Counted from the stretch's first letter, positions 1 to 10,814 are shown. The stretch: DNA of 64,000 bases from Permianibacter fluminis (GCF_013179735.1 NZ_JABMEG010000002.1:434001-498000); one strand, 5' to 3'. A program made the numbers and translations. Notes: generated by a model not told the origin, from the letters alone.

Positions 1-1
1 C

Positions 2-262
2 AGTCAGGTCGATCTGGAGAAGGTCGCGACCGGTGAGCACTGGTATGGTTCGCAAGCGCTGGAGCTTGGTTTGGTCGACGAGCTGCAAACGTCCGATGCG
101 CTGCTGCAAGAGTTGTATCCGACCCATGACGTGTACGAAGTCAATTATGAATTCCGCAAGACGCTGGCCGATCGGTTGTCGTTGGCGGCATTCATGTCGG
201 TCGACAAACTGTTGATGCGCTGGTGGCAGCGCTCGGCCAGCCGGCACGGTTTCATTCGCTGA
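2..262 (+). CDS. sohB: SohB-type inner-membrane serine protease, C-terminal part only
   Basis: Only the last 86 codons are present; the gene runs in from the left edge. The visible residues read GEHWYGSQALELGLVDEL, then DVYEVNYEFRKTLADRL. This matches the end of peptidase family S49 (SohB/SppA), where the Gly-rich stretch follows the catalytic core and the tail is amphipathic. The catalytic Ser and Lys would lie outside the window. SohB is a membrane-anchored protease of the cell envelope. The stop codon is the first TGA of a TGAAC tandem repeat. The family call rests on recall of the conserved GLVDE region, not on a whole protein. Confidence 0.85.
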   Translation, partial: SQVDLEKVATGEHWYGSQALELGLVDELQTSDALLQELYPTHDVYEVNYEFRKTLADRLSLAAFMSVDKLLMRWWQRSASRHGFIR

Positions 263-284
263 ACTGAACTGAACTGAACTGAAC
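260..284. repeat. TGAAC x5 tandem repeat
   Basis: Five exact copies of the pentamer TGAAC run from the sohB stop codon into the gap before tpm. A change of copy number would not alter sohB, whose stop is in copy 1, but would change the distance to the tpm start at 295. Confidence 0.9.
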
Positions 285-294
285 GGACTGCGGC

Positions 295-945
295 ATGGAT
301 ATCGAGTTCTGGCAAACCCGTTGGCAACGTGGCGAAACCGGATTCCATTTGCCGCGGCCGCATCCCAAATTGCAGTCGCTGTGGCCGACCTTGTGCCCGG
401 ACATGGCGGCGTCGGTGCTGGTTCCGCTCTGTGGCAAATCGCTCGATCTGGTCTGGTTGCTGGCGCGTGGCCATCGGGTGATTGGCGTCGAGATCAGCGA
501 GTTGGCTGTGCGGGCATTTTTCGCCGAACAAGGCTGGCAACCCGAGATCGAAAGGCAGGGCGCTTTCCTCTGTTTTCGTTATCAGCAACTGACAATTTAT
601 TGCGGTGATTTTTTTGCCCTGACTCGCGAACAATTGCTGAATTGTCATCATGTCTACGATCGGGCGGCGTTGATTGCTTTGCCGCCCGAACTGCGTGCGG
701 CCTACAGTCAACATTTGTTGGGGCTGGTGCCGTCCGCTGCCGTCATGCTGCTGCTGACTCTGGTCTATCCGCAAACGGAAATGACTGGGCCACCGTTCGC
801 GGTAACGCCTGCCGAGCTTGTCAGCTTGTATCCGCAGACCCAACAGCAGTTGCTGGTTGATCAGGACATTCTCAGCCATGAGCCGCGGTTTTCGGCGAAA
901 GGGGTCAGCTCGCTGCATGAACAGGCGTGGAGCATTCGTTGGTAA
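295..945 (+). CDS. tpm: Thiopurine S-methyltransferase
   Basis: This SAM-dependent methyltransferase has 216 residues, close to the usual bacterial size of about 218. The N-terminus MDIEFWQTRWQRGETGFH is typical of bacterial TPMT. The SAM-binding motif VPLCGKSLDLVWLL lies at residues 43-56, followed by GHRVIGVEIS. Bacterial members methylate thiopurines and in some species act on tellurite or selenite; the natural substrate here is unknown. It lies 32 bp after sohB, and its last 19 bp overlap the longest version of the next gene. No strong ribosome-binding site is seen, but the start gives the expected family length. Confidence 0.93.
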   Translation: MDIEFWQTRWQRGETGFHLPRPHPKLQSLWPTLCPDMAASVLVPLCGKSLDLVWLLARGHRVIGVEISELAVRAFFAEQGWQPEIERQGAFLCFRYQQLTIYCGDFFALTREQLLNCHHVYDRAALIALPPELRAAYSQHLLGLVPSAAVMLLLTLVYPQTEMTGPPFAVTPAELVSLYPQTQQQLLVDQDILSHEPRFSAKGVSSLHEQAWSIRW

Positions 946-2900
946 CGCCCACCCCCATTTCCACGCCCATGCTCTCGGACACGCCCAATCCCATGCCAAC
1001 GCCTATCCCTTTGCCCGCATCGGCGGTGGTGTCGGCCGCGACCCGGCGCAGCATGCTGCGACACGACGGACGCCATTTGTATTGGCTGGAGCAGAGACCG
1101 GAGGAAAACGGTCGTGGTGTACTTATGCGTTGGTCTGCGAGCACTGGCAACGAGGAATTGTTACCGACCTGGTTCAATGTTCGTTCCAAGGTGCATGAAT
1201 ATGGTGGTGGCGAGTTTGCAGTGCGTGATGGCGCGCTGCTGTTTGTCGCGGAGCCGGATCAACAGCTTTGGTTGCGCACGGCAAGCGGTGATTTGCGTGC
1301 GTTGACCGAAGTCAGTCAGCCGCCGCGTTCGATTCGTTATGCCGATATGTGCTGGCATCCAGGCGGCGAGTGGTGCTACGCCGTCCGTGAGCGTCATCAT
1401 GATCAGGATGTGATCAATGAACTGGTCGCAGTCTCGTTGACAGGTGCCATTCAGGTGCTCGCCAGCGGCGCTGATTTCTATGCCACACCTACTGTTTCTC
1501 CCGATGGCATGCAACTGGCCTGGTTGCAGTGGTCGCATCCACTCATGCCGTGGGACGGTACGCAGTTGCAGCGCGCAAACCTGCGCCAGCCCGATTCGCT
1601 TTTGGATTCAGCCGAGGTGGCTGGCGGGGCAACCGAATCCGTGTTGCAGCCGTTATTTGCCGGCAACAATCAACTGTTTGCCCTCAGCGATCGCAGTGGT
1701 TACTGGCAACCCGGGGTGGTTCTGGCGAACGGCTGGCAGCCGCTGCAAATTCAGTCAGCAGAAGCACAGCCAGAGACATCAGCGGATGCCTTTGCTCACA
1801 ACGAGTTTGCGGTGGCACCGTGGTCACTTGGCACGCGGACCTGGTGTGTAACGGATGGTGGTGATATCTGGTTAATCGGATCGGTCAATGGTTTCCAGCA
1901 ATTGTGGCGATTGAGCCCTGAGCCGGACGGTACGTATCGCGCTGCGCCACAGCATTTTTCGCAAACCGCTCCGACATCGGAATCCGTTTGCTGTTTGGCG
2001 CCGCATTTGGCCGTGGCCGGTGATGCGGTTTTTGTTCTGGCGTCAGCAACCGATCAGCCGGAACGGCTGATGGCGCTGCAACCGGGTCGTGACAGCCAGC
2101 AATGCCTCACTGGCACGGTTGCCTGGCCGGCCGATGTGATGATCACGCCTGCCAAGTCCGTGATGACCGAAGTGGCTGGGCGAAAGCTACCGTTTTTCTT
2201 CTATCGCCCGGCAGAACGCACGCGTTGTCCGCTGCTGCTGTTTTGTCACAGCGGTCCGACCGGCGCGGCCAGTCCGGCACTGCAGGCGACGATCCAGTTC
2301 TGGACCTCTCGCGGTTATGCTGTCGCCGACGTCAATTACCGCGGCAGCGATGGCTTTGGCCGGGACTGGCGCCAGAGTCTGCTGGGGCATTGGGGCGAGT
2401 ACGATGTTGCCGATTGCCTGGCGGTGGTTGATTCGCTGATCCGCGATGGCGCTGTCGACCCGGACCGGATTTACCTGCGCGGCAATAGCGCCGGCGGGTT
2501 GACGGCCCTGCACATGCTGGCCGCATCCGGCCGGATTCGGGCCGCAGCCTTGCGTTATCCGGTGGTAGATCTGGTCCGGCTGGCGGCCATCAGCCACAAG
2601 TTTGAAGCGCGCTACCTGCATCGTCTGGTTGGCGCGGGCGGTAGCGATGAACAGCGCCTGCACCAGATGTCGCCTACCAGCATCTTTCCGCTGATAAAAA
2701 CGCCGGTGCTAGTCCAGCAGGGCGAGCAGGACCCGGTGGTGCCGCTGGCACAGGCTCAACAGCTCGTTGCCAGCCTGCAAGGAGCCGGGGTGGACCATGA
2801 GCTCGTTGTCCATACCGGGGAGGGCCACGGCTTTCGCCGGGCCGATACCCTGATGGCGGCGCTGGCTGCCGAGCTGGCCTTTTTCTCCCGTCATGCCTGA
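927..2900 (+). CDS. S9 family serine peptidase (prolyl oligopeptidase/acylaminoacyl peptidase type)
   Basis: Up to 657 residues: an N-terminal beta-propeller region, then a C-terminal alpha/beta hydrolase. The nucleophile motif GNSAGG puts Ser at about 521. Asp of GEQDPVVP is about 602, and His of GEGHGF about 634, which completes the triad. Such enzymes remove dipeptides or acylated residues from peptides, usually in the cytoplasm; there is no signal peptide. The start is uncertain. The GTG at 927 overlaps tpm, and ATGs at 969 and 993 are alternatives; family similarity begins near SAATRRSMLRHDG. The first 30 residues are an odd Pro/Thr-rich stretch with PTP, STP and MPTPIP motifs. Confidence 0.88.
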   Translation: MEHSLVTPTPISTPMLSDTPNPMPTPIPLPASAVVSAATRRSMLRHDGRHLYWLEQRPEENGRGVLMRWSASTGNEELLPTWFNVRSKVHEYGGGEFAVRDGALLFVAEPDQQLWLRTASGDLRALTEVSQPPRSIRYADMCWHPGGEWCYAVRERHHDQDVINELVAVSLTGAIQVLASGADFYATPTVSPDGMQLAWLQWSHPLMPWDGTQLQRANLRQPDSLLDSAEVAGGATESVLQPLFAGNNQLFALSDRSGYWQPGVVLANGWQPLQIQSAEAQPETSADAFAHNEFAVAPWSLGTRTWCVTDGGDIWLIGSVNGFQQLWRLSPEPDGTYRAAPQHFSQTAPTSESVCCLAPHLAVAGDAVFVLASATDQPERLMALQPGRDSQQCLTGTVAWPADVMITPAKSVMTEVAGRKLPFFFYRPAERTRCPLLLFCHSGPTGAASPALQATIQFWTSRGYAVADVNYRGSDGFGRDWRQSLLGHWGEYDVADCLAVVDSLIRDGAVDPDRIYLRGNSAGGLTALHMLAASGRIRAAALRYPVVDLVRLAAISHKFEARYLHRLVGAGGSDEQRLHQMSPTSIFPLIKTPVLVQQGEQDPVVPLAQAQQLVASLQGAGVDHELVVHTGEGHGFRRADTLMAALAAELAFFSRHA

Positions 2901-3099
2901 CCATTGGGCGGTCAACCGGGACCGGCTGTCGCCCAATTTGCCAAACTTGTCGAAGATCTCGCGAAAAGCCCTTGATCCAACAGAATTTTTAGCCCTTGCT
3001 CGATTGCCAAGCCGCGACCCTTGGATTAGTCTTAGTCAAATTCGCGTAATAGCGGCGGGCCGACCGTATTTGGCCCCTTTGCCGGGAGCAGGAGTAAGC

Positions 3100-5175
3100 A
3101 TGATGAGCGAGTGGCTGAAAAAAGGATGGGCCGTGCTGCTGGCAGCAACGCTGTTGGCGGGCTGTGGTGGCACAGGCACCTCTGACGAGGAAACGGATAC
3201 CGGAGGCGGCGGTAGCACCGCAACTACAGCCGTAGCCGTGCAAATTCTCGACCCAAGTGGCAATGTCACCACTAATGTCACCCCCTCTTCACCGGGCACG
3301 ATACGAGCAACGGTAACCAATAACGGCTCTGCTGTTGCCAATACTGTTGTAACTTTCAGCACCACCCTTGGCAGTCTCAACCCGCCGAGCGGGACTGCGC
3401 TCACCAACGCTTCGGGTGTGGCAACCATCACGCTGAATGCGGGGACGGTGGCTGGTGCCGGAACGGTGACGGCTTCTGCGACGGCTGGTAATTCAACCGG
3501 CCAAGGCACTGCAGCGTTTTCCACAACGATCCCGGCCAACAATGTCACGATGACGGTGACAACTCCTGGTGGGATCGTAAGTGCCGGTGGTACGACAACG
3601 GTTACCGCAGCATTTACCAATTCCGATGGTTCTTCATTTACCACAACGGTCCCGGTTACGTTCACATCGGCTTGTGTGACCTCGGGTGGCGCAGTGATTA
3701 GTTCTCCTGTGGATTCAGTCGGCGGAGCCGCGACGGCAACCTATCGAGCAACCGGTTGCGTGGGGGCCGATACCGTCAACGTGTCGGCTCAGGTTGGCGG
3801 CAATGTGCTGAGCGGGACGGCAGTAGTTACAGTCGGTGCGGCTGCATTGGGTAGTATCGAATTCGTCTCGGCGACTCCTGCAAATATCGCTTTGCAGGGT
3901 ACCGGCGACTCAAGCCGTCCGGAAACTTCCACTGTAATTTTCCGTGTGCTTGATGCGCAAGGAAACCCGCTTGCGGGAATTCCGGTAACGTTTGCGCTGG
4001 ATACTACTGTCGGCGGCATCGCTCGCTCTCCAGCTACAGCGCAGACCGATGCTCAAGGTCGTGCGCAGACCGTTGTGAACGCTGGTACGGTGGCCACTTC
4101 AGTTCGAGTAAGCGCCACTGCAACACAAGGTGGTACTTCGTTTAGCACCACCTCCAGTCGCTTGGTGGTTTCCACGGGCTTGCCGGATCAGGATTCGATC
4201 TCGATCTCTGCTAGCGTGCTGAATCCCGAGTCTTGGGAGTTGGATGGCAAGACGGTTACCGTCACGGCTCGCTTGGCCGATGCCTTCAATAACCCGGTTC
4301 CGAACGGCACTGCTGTGCAGTTTCGTGCGGAAGGCGGGGCTATCGATCCTTCTTGTACTACCACAGATGGCGAGTGCACGGTGACATGGCGCTCGCAAGC
4401 ACCCCGGCCTGTTGGTCAAGGTGATCTGGGCATGGTTTGTGCCACAGTGCCAGAGTTGGTCAATAGTTGTGGCCAGCCCTATGGTGGCCGGGTAACGATC
4501 TTGGCGACCGCAATTGGTACCGAAAGCTTCCCGGATATAAACGGCAATGGCCGTTTCGACAGCACGGAAGATGCGACTTTCCAGACAGGCACCGATGTGC
4601 AAGGGGGCGATTATGATGTGCCCGAAGCATTCGTCGATAACAATGAAGATGGCGGTTATCGTATCAGTGCTGGCACAGATGATGATGCCGAGACGTTTGT
4701 CGATTTCGACAACGATCAAGCCTACGATGCTGACGACAATCTATACAACGGCGTACTTTGCGGCAGTGCGACGACCTGTTCGACACAAAAAACACTTCAT
4801 GTCCGCGATAGTCTTGTGATCGTGATGTCCTCCAATGACATTTACAATCGGAACATGGATTCGACCGGCACGGTTGAGGACAATACAGCAATCTCGGTGC
4901 CGCCAGCGAGCAATGTGAAAACTCGGCAGGTCCTGCTGGCAGACTTCCACAACCAACCGATCCCGGCCGGTTCCACGATCAAGATTGAGACCAGCAATGG
5001 ATCTATTCTTGGCACCAGTACTTATACGATGCCAAGTACCAACAGCAATGGCGGTAAGTTGTTCGCTTACACGGTGAAAGGTGATACGACCTCCAGTGCC
5101 GGCAGTATTACTTTTACAGTCACTACACCATCTGGGGTGGTCAATGTGCTTTCAGGTCCTTCAGTGAATGATTAA
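3100..5175 (+). CDS. Ig-like (Big_1/invasin-type) repeat lipoprotein with EF-hand-like segment
   Basis: I chose the ATG at 3100 (or 3103) because GGAG lies 5-8 bp upstream and a lipoprotein signal follows at once: hydrophobic AVLLAATLLAGC with the lipobox Cys at residue 22. About 691 residues. After a Gly/Thr linker come several Ig-like beta repeats of the invasin/intimin Big_1 style, rich in Val, Thr and Ala, with recurring NASGVATITLNAGT-like turns. Towards the C-terminus an acidic stretch (DINGNGRFD, VDNNEDGGY, DFDNDQAYDADD) looks like calcium-binding EF-hand or dockerin loops, followed by one more beta domain. It is probably a surface or periplasmic adhesion-type lipoprotein. The ligand is unknown and there is no partner nearby. 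Confidence 0.85.
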   Translation: MMSEWLKKGWAVLLAATLLAGCGGTGTSDEETDTGGGGSTATTAVAVQILDPSGNVTTNVTPSSPGTIRATVTNNGSAVANTVVTFSTTLGSLNPPSGTALTNASGVATITLNAGTVAGAGTVTASATAGNSTGQGTAAFSTTIPANNVTMTVTTPGGIVSAGGTTTVTAAFTNSDGSSFTTTVPVTFTSACVTSGGAVISSPVDSVGGAATATYRATGCVGADTVNVSAQVGGNVLSGTAVVTVGAAALGSIEFVSATPANIALQGTGDSSRPETSTVIFRVLDAQGNPLAGIPVTFALDTTVGGIARSPATAQTDAQGRAQTVVNAGTVATSVRVSATATQGGTSFSTTSSRLVVSTGLPDQDSISISASVLNPESWELDGKTVTVTARLADAFNNPVPNGTAVQFRAEGGAIDPSCTTTDGECTVTWRSQAPRPVGQGDLGMVCATVPELVNSCGQPYGGRVTILATAIGTESFPDINGNGRFDSTEDATFQTGTDVQGGDYDVPEAFVDNNEDGGYRISAGTDDDAETFVDFDNDQAYDADDNLYNGVLCGSATTCSTQKTLHVRDSLVIVMSSNDIYNRNMDSTGTVEDNTAISVPPASNVKTRQVLLADFHNQPIPAGSTIKIETSNGSILGTSTYTMPSTNSNGGKLFAYTVKGDTTSSAGSITFTVTTPSGVVNVLSGPSVND

Positions 5176-5204
5176 AAAAAGCCCGCGAAAGCGGGCTTTT
5201 TTTT
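5174..5204 (+). terminator. Intrinsic terminator after the Ig lipoprotein gene
   Basis: The stem GCCCGC / GCGGGC has a GAAA loop, with a run of A before it and eight T after it. It overlaps the stop codon. The flanking A and T tracts make it usable in both directions, so it may also end the minus-strand ast transcript. Confidence 0.95.
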
Positions 5205-5250
5205 GCCTCAACGCGGAGGAGCCGAATCTGCCATTTTCAACTAATGAGGG

Positions 5251-6576
5251 TCAGCGATATCTCAATGTTAGCAGCAGCTGAAGTGCTGAAACGGCTTGCT
5301 CGCTTTCGATAAACAGTTGTGGATCAGCCAGATCCGCAGCGGACAACGATTCGCGGTAGTGACGATCAGCCCAGGCATTGAGCGCGGAGAAAGCTTCGTC
5401 AGACATCCAAACCTTGGCTGAAACAGTGCTTCGTTGGCTTTCGGTTAACACAATCCTTTGACGCAAACACGCCGGTCCGCCACCATTTCTCATGCTTTGC
5501 TTCACGTCGAAGACATGCACTGCCTTGATTGGTGTTTGACGCGTCAACAACTCCTGCAAATACGCCCATACCCGTGGATTGGCCTCGCATTCGCCAGGAA
5601 CGATCAGTGCCATGCCGCCGGTTGGCAACGATACCAGCTGGCTATTGAACAGATAGGAGCGGACGGCATCTTCGAGTGGCATGGCTTTGCTGCTGACTTC
5701 GATGAAATGCAGTTCGTCATCACCGTAGGCGCGGCGGATATCGGCAAGCGCCGTGTCCTTGTCCAGAAACGCCTGCTCGTGAAAGAACAGGACATTGCGA
5801 TTGCCGACGGCGATCACATCGTTGTGGAAAACGCCTTGATCAATGACCGCCGGATTCTGCTGTACGAACACGACTTTGTCGGCGTGCAATTGGTGCAGTC
5901 TGGCAATTGCTTCGGACGCTTCACGCGTCTGCCGGGCGGGAAATTTTTGCGGCGCCGGCTGAGTCGGGTCAAAGGCGTATTTACCGTAAACAAAAATTTG
6001 CACGCCGGGCTCGCCGTATTCGCGGCAGAGCCGGGTATGGTTGGCGGCGCCCTCGTCACCAAAATGATCGCCGAGCGGCAGCGGATCGTGATGAGCGAAA
6101 TGGCTTTCGTCGGCGAAGATCGCGCGCAGCAATTTTGCTGTTTGTGGTCCTTCGATCGAGCGATGGAAGCGATTGGCCAGGTTGGCTGCGGTGAAATGCA
6201 CCTTGCCATCAAGGCTGTCCGCTGACGGACTCATGGTGCAGGCGTTGGCGGTCCACATGCTGGAAGCCGAGCTGACGCAAGCGAGCAACACCGGCGCCTG
6301 TTTTGCGACTTTGTTCAGCACCTGGGCGTCGGTGCCGGTGAATCCTAGCCGACGCAGCGTTGCCAAATCCGGACGCAGCAATGGTGGCAGCACGGCTTGC
6401 GGAATGCCGAGCTTGTGCAGCGCGTACATTTTTTGCAGGCCCTGTTTGACCGCCTCGCGCGGATTCGACACCGCTGAACTGTTGCCCATGCTGGCGACGT
6501 TGCCGTAGGACAAACCGGCATAGTTGTGGGTCGGGCCGACCAGTCCGTCAAAATTGATTTCGTAGGCTTGGGTCAT
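5251..6576 (-). CDS. astB: N-succinylarginine dihydrolase
   Basis: This is step 2 of the arginine succinyltransferase (AST) pathway: N2-succinylarginine is cut to N2-succinylornithine, CO2 and two ammonia. It has 441 residues, the family's normal size. The N-terminus [21 protein letters not shown] is diagnostic, and the catalytic Cys is in [13 protein letters not shown] at about residue 370. It is the last gene of the minus-strand set M20-astA-astD-astB and is separated from astD by a REP doublet. It is cytoplasmic. Confidence 0.97.
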   Translation of the reverse strand: MTQAYEINFDGLVGPTHNYAGLSYGNVASMGNSSAVSNPREAVKQGLQKMYALHKLGIPQAVLPPLLRPDLATLRRLGFTGTDAQVLNKVAKQAPVLLACVSSASSMWTANACTMSPSADSLDGKVHFTAANLANRFHRSIEGPQTAKLLRAIFADESHFAHHDPLPLGDHFGDEGAANHTRLCREYGEPGVQIFVYGKYAFDPTQPAPQKFPARQTREASEAIARLHQLHADKVVFVQQNPAVIDQGVFHNDVIAVGNRNVLFFHEQAFLDKDTALADIRRAYGDDELHFIEVSSKAMPLEDAVRSYLFNSQLVSLPTGGMALIVPGECEANPRVWAYLQELLTRQTPIKAVHVFDVKQSMRNGGGPACLRQRIVLTESQRSTVSAKVWMSDEAFSALNAWADRHYRESLSAADLADPQLFIESEQAVSALQLLLTLRYR

Positions 6577-6610
6577 GTTCGTTTTGCCTTGAGCTGCGGA
6601 TTACGGTTTT

Positions 6611-6674
6611 CGTAGGAGCGGCCTTGGTCGCGGTCTTGTTGTATCGAAAGCATCGCGGCCAAGGCCGCTCCTCC
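6611..6674. repeat. REP doublet (REPIN-like) between astD and astB
   Basis: Two inverted copies of a REP palindrome flank a spacer of about 21 bp. The left arm contains GGAGCGGCCTTGGTCGCG and the right arm CGCGGCCAAGGCCGCTCC. Each arm can fold by itself, with CGGCC against GGCCG around TT or AA. A second, more perfect member lies at 49705. The style matches RAYT-mobilised REP sequences of Pseudomonas and Stenotrophomonas. Confidence 0.88.
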
Positions 6675-6706
6675 AGATTTCTTCAATGCCCGAATTGGCA
6701 CGCGCC

Positions 6707-8221
<1,515 letters not shown>

Positions 8222-8227
8222 CTAGCC

Positions 8228-8248
8228 CCTCCTTGACAAGGAGGGGGA
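8228..8248. repeat. Perfect hairpin in the astA-astD gap
   Basis: The stem CCCCTCCTT / AAGGAGGGG is 9 bp with a GAC loop. There is no T run, so it is not a classical terminator. It may stabilise or split the ast transcript. A CCTCCCCC / GGGGGAGG hairpin of similar style stands at 31955. Confidence 0.8.
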
Positions 8249-8287
8249 TCAGATCGAGCCATTCCCATGTTGGGGAATCGGAAAAAA

Positions 8288-9310
8288 TCAATACAGTTTG
8301 CAGGCGCGCACCGGCTCGCCGGTTCGCAACTCCAGCGCATCGACGACCTTCGCAGGCAGCAACAAATTTCCGGCGTCATCGAACGCCAGCTCGGTCAAGC
8401 AGGCGCGGTAATCTACTCGTTTGGTATTGCTGACCAGGTAGGTTTCCGGCTGGGTCGTTGTTCCAGCCGGCGCGATGCTCCATTCGAAGCGGTTGCTTTT
8501 GCGGACGGTGCGGATTGAGCGGATATCGGCTTCGATGGTCGGGCCGGCATCGAAAATATCGACGTGGCCGGTGTAGCGAAAACCTTCGGCGATCAGCATG
8601 TCATACGCGGGCTGGGTATCCGGATGCACCTTGCCGATCACGGCGCGGGCTTCGTCCGGCAGCATGCACAGATAGATTGGGTAATGCGGCATCAGCTCGG
8701 CGATGAACTGGTTGCCGTAAGTGCAGAGCGCATCGGCTTCCGGAAATTCCATCGAAAAAAATTTTTTGCCGAGCGCATCCCAGAATGGCGAGAAACCTTT
8801 GTCGTCGGACACGCCGCGCATTTCGGCAATGACCCGTTCATCGAAGCGCTGATCAAATTCAGTCAGGAACAGAAAGCGCGAGCGCGACAGCAATTTGCCG
8901 TTGCCACCGCCGCGGTATTCGGCGTCGAGGAACAGCGTGCAAATTTCGGTGCAACCGGTGAAGTCATTGCCGAGATATAGCGTCTGCACCTGATTGTGAA
9001 TTTTCAGCGCCGGACTGGCGTGGACAACTTTGCCGAGGGTATAGGTGTAGAACGGTTGATTGAGACCAACCGCCGACGCCAGCGCGCTGGTGCCGCAAAT
9101 GGCGCCGGTCTCGGTGTCTTCCAGTACGAACAAGTAATACTCGTCACCGGGCTTTTCCAGTTCGGTGCTGAACGAGTGTTCAGACAAGGCAATGCGCTCT
9201 TTCATCGATTGCTTGTCTTTCGGCAGCGTGGTCAGGCCGATACCGCTGCGCAATGCCAGCGCGTGCAGCTTGTCCAGATCGGCAGCGCGAACCGGGCGTA
9301 TCCGCATCAT
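8288..9310 (-). CDS. astA: Arginine N-succinyltransferase
   Basis: This is the first AST step: succinyl-CoA + L-arginine to N2-succinylarginine. It has 340 residues, as usual. The N-terminus MRIRPVRAADLDKLHALA and the motifs LGNDFTGCTEICTLFLD and GVSDDKGFSPFWDALGKKFF are those of AstA, which has a GNAT-like fold. Its ATG overlaps the stop of the preceding M20 gene as ATGA (9307-9310), which suggests translational coupling. A second in-frame ATG follows directly, so the start may be one codon later. Confidence 0.96.
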   Translation of the reverse strand: MMRIRPVRAADLDKLHALALRSGIGLTTLPKDKQSMKERIALSEHSFSTELEKPGDEYYLFVLEDTETGAICGTSALASAVGLNQPFYTYTLGKVVHASPALKIHNQVQTLYLGNDFTGCTEICTLFLDAEYRGGGNGKLLSRSRFLFLTEFDQRFDERVIAEMRGVSDDKGFSPFWDALGKKFFSMEFPEADALCTYGNQFIAELMPHYPIYLCMLPDEARAVIGKVHPDTQPAYDMLIAEGFRYTGHVDIFDAGPTIEADIRSIRTVRKSNRFEWSIAPAGTTTQPETYLVSNTKRVDYRACLTELAFDDAGNLLLPAKVVDALELRTGEPVRACKLY

Positions 9311-10557
9311 GATGAATGACTCTGTTTGTTGGCCGAATGAAACGGCGTGAAATCAATGTCGCCGGCCGCCAACCGCAGCAGCAGCAAAGCCGACAGCTTG
9401 GCGCGTTCGGTCAGGCTGTCGAGCAGGGCAAATTCGTCACTGCTGTGGATGTTGCCGCCGCGCACGCCGAGGTTGTCGACATTGGCAAGGCCGGCCGCCG
9501 CGAGGTTGTTGCCATCACAGCAGCCACCGGTTGCTTGCCAACGGACATCGAGGTTGATGGCGTTGCCGCAATCGCGCAGCAAGCCGAGCAGGCTTTCGAG
9601 TGCCGGTGTCATCAGCTTTGGTGGCCGGTGAAAGCTGCCCAGCAGCGTGGTCTTGAAGCCGTCACGTTGATCGACCGCCGCACAGGCCGCTTGCAGTGCC
9701 AGTTCAAATGCGCGCTGTTGCTCGGTATTTGAAACCCGCACGTTCACTTTCAGCAGGCAGTGCTCCGGCACCACATTGACCGAGCCGCCACCGTCGACAA
9801 AACCGACGTTGACGGTCATGTCGCCATGCTGGCCATTCAGCGCATCAAGCGTGCTGGCGACATGCGCTGCCGCAACAATCGCATTGCGACCGAGATGATG
9901 CTCGCGGCCAGCATGCGCGGCTTTGCCTCGGACATGGACCGAAAAAGTGCCGGTGCCCTTGCGGGTTGACACCAGTTCGCCGGTCGGCAATGACGGCTCG
10001 TAGCACAGGCCAATGTGATGACGCCGCGCGGCTTCTGCCAGCAGCGGCGCCGAACCCAGTGAGCCGATTTCTTCATCCGGGTTCAGAATGACTTCCCAGC
10101 CCAGATTGTTCTTGTCCGCGCTTTGCTCCAGCGCCTGCAGCGCCGTCAGCATCACCAGCAGGCCGCCTTTCAGATCGGCCGCGCCCGGTGCATTGAGCGT
10201 GTTGGCGTCGAGCAGGCGATGGCTCTGAAACGGATGATCGGCCGGGAATACGGTATCGAGATGGCCGACCAGCAACACTTGCCGCGGCGCCTCCGGTCGG
10301 CAACGCAAGCGGAGCGCTGGTGCCAGTGGTCGCGCTTCGATCTGGCCGGTCTTGCCAAGTTGCTGCACCGGCGCCAACGCGATGCGCTCCACCGGCACGC
10401 CAAGCGGTGCCAGCAGCGGTTGCAGCGCGGTTTGTAGCCGCTCGATACCGGCGACATTCCAGCTGCCACTGTTGATTGCGCACAGCTGCACCAGCTGCTG
10501 CTGCAGCCGCGGTGCTTGTGCATCAATCCACTTCATCTGGTCATGCCAGCGGTTCAT
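9307..10557 (-). CDS. M20-family metallohydrolase of the ast cluster
   Basis: About 416 residues from the ATG at 10557 (MNRWHDQMKWIDAQ); a longer frame to 10713 carries an unlikely low-similarity extension. Zinc-site motifs of the M20/ArgE-DapE-CPG2 clan are present: LVGHLDTVFP (His, Asp), AADLKGG and the Glu pair in NPDEEIGS. The family hydrolyses N-acyl amino acids. It is first in the ast operon and overlaps astA by 4 bp. The usual last enzyme AstE (succinylglutamate desuccinylase, M14 family) is not in this window. The inferred role is removal of succinate from succinylglutamate or a related deacylation; the exact substrate cannot be read from sequence. Confidence 0.85.
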   Translation of the reverse strand: MNRWHDQMKWIDAQAPRLQQQLVQLCAINSGSWNVAGIERLQTALQPLLAPLGVPVERIALAPVQQLGKTGQIEARPLAPALRLRCRPEAPRQVLLVGHLDTVFPADHPFQSHRLLDANTLNAPGAADLKGGLLVMLTALQALEQSADKNNLGWEVILNPDEEIGSLGSAPLLAEAARRHHIGLCYEPSLPTGELVSTRKGTGTFSVHVRGKAAHAGREHHLGRNAIVAAAHVASTLDALNGQHGDMTVNVGFVDGGGSVNVVPEHCLLKVNVRVSNTEQQRAFELALQAACAAVDQRDGFKTTLLGSFHRPPKLMTPALESLLGLLRDCGNAINLDVRWQATGGCCDGNNLAAAGLANVDNLGVRGGNIHSSDEFALLDSLTERAKLSALLLLRLAAGDIDFTPFHSANKQSHSS

Positions 10558-10661
10558 AGGGCGTCGCCAATACAGGAGTGCAGTAAAAGTTCGGCCCGGA
10601 CAAGGGCCACGATGGCGCTCAGCATAGGGGCCACTGCCGGCATTAAGCAAAAACGCCGGCG

Positions 10662-10673
10662 GCATAAATATGC
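10662..10673. promoter_or_regulatory. Small palindrome in the M20-astC divergent region
   Basis: GCATA-AA-TATGC lies between the two divergent ast transcripts (gap 10558-10814). Its AT-rich dyad loosely resembles half of an ArgR box (TGAATwwwwATTCA), but the match is weak. Two GCCGGC blocks flank it on the left. It is offered only as a candidate control site. Confidence 0.2.
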
Positions 10674-10814
10674 GGCTGAAATACTGGTGTTTTTTGACCA
10701 GAGGCGCGATCATTCGCGGCGTTTTTTACCGCCGCCGGAACGCTTCCGGCGCCGTTCGGTTTGGAACCACCAGGAACCGCTACCCGCTACGGTTCCACCT
10801 ACCACAGAGCAGAG

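Noticed and set aside
145-999. Minus-strand frame of 284 codons opposite tpm
   Set aside because: No recognisable domain; tpm on the plus strand is clear.
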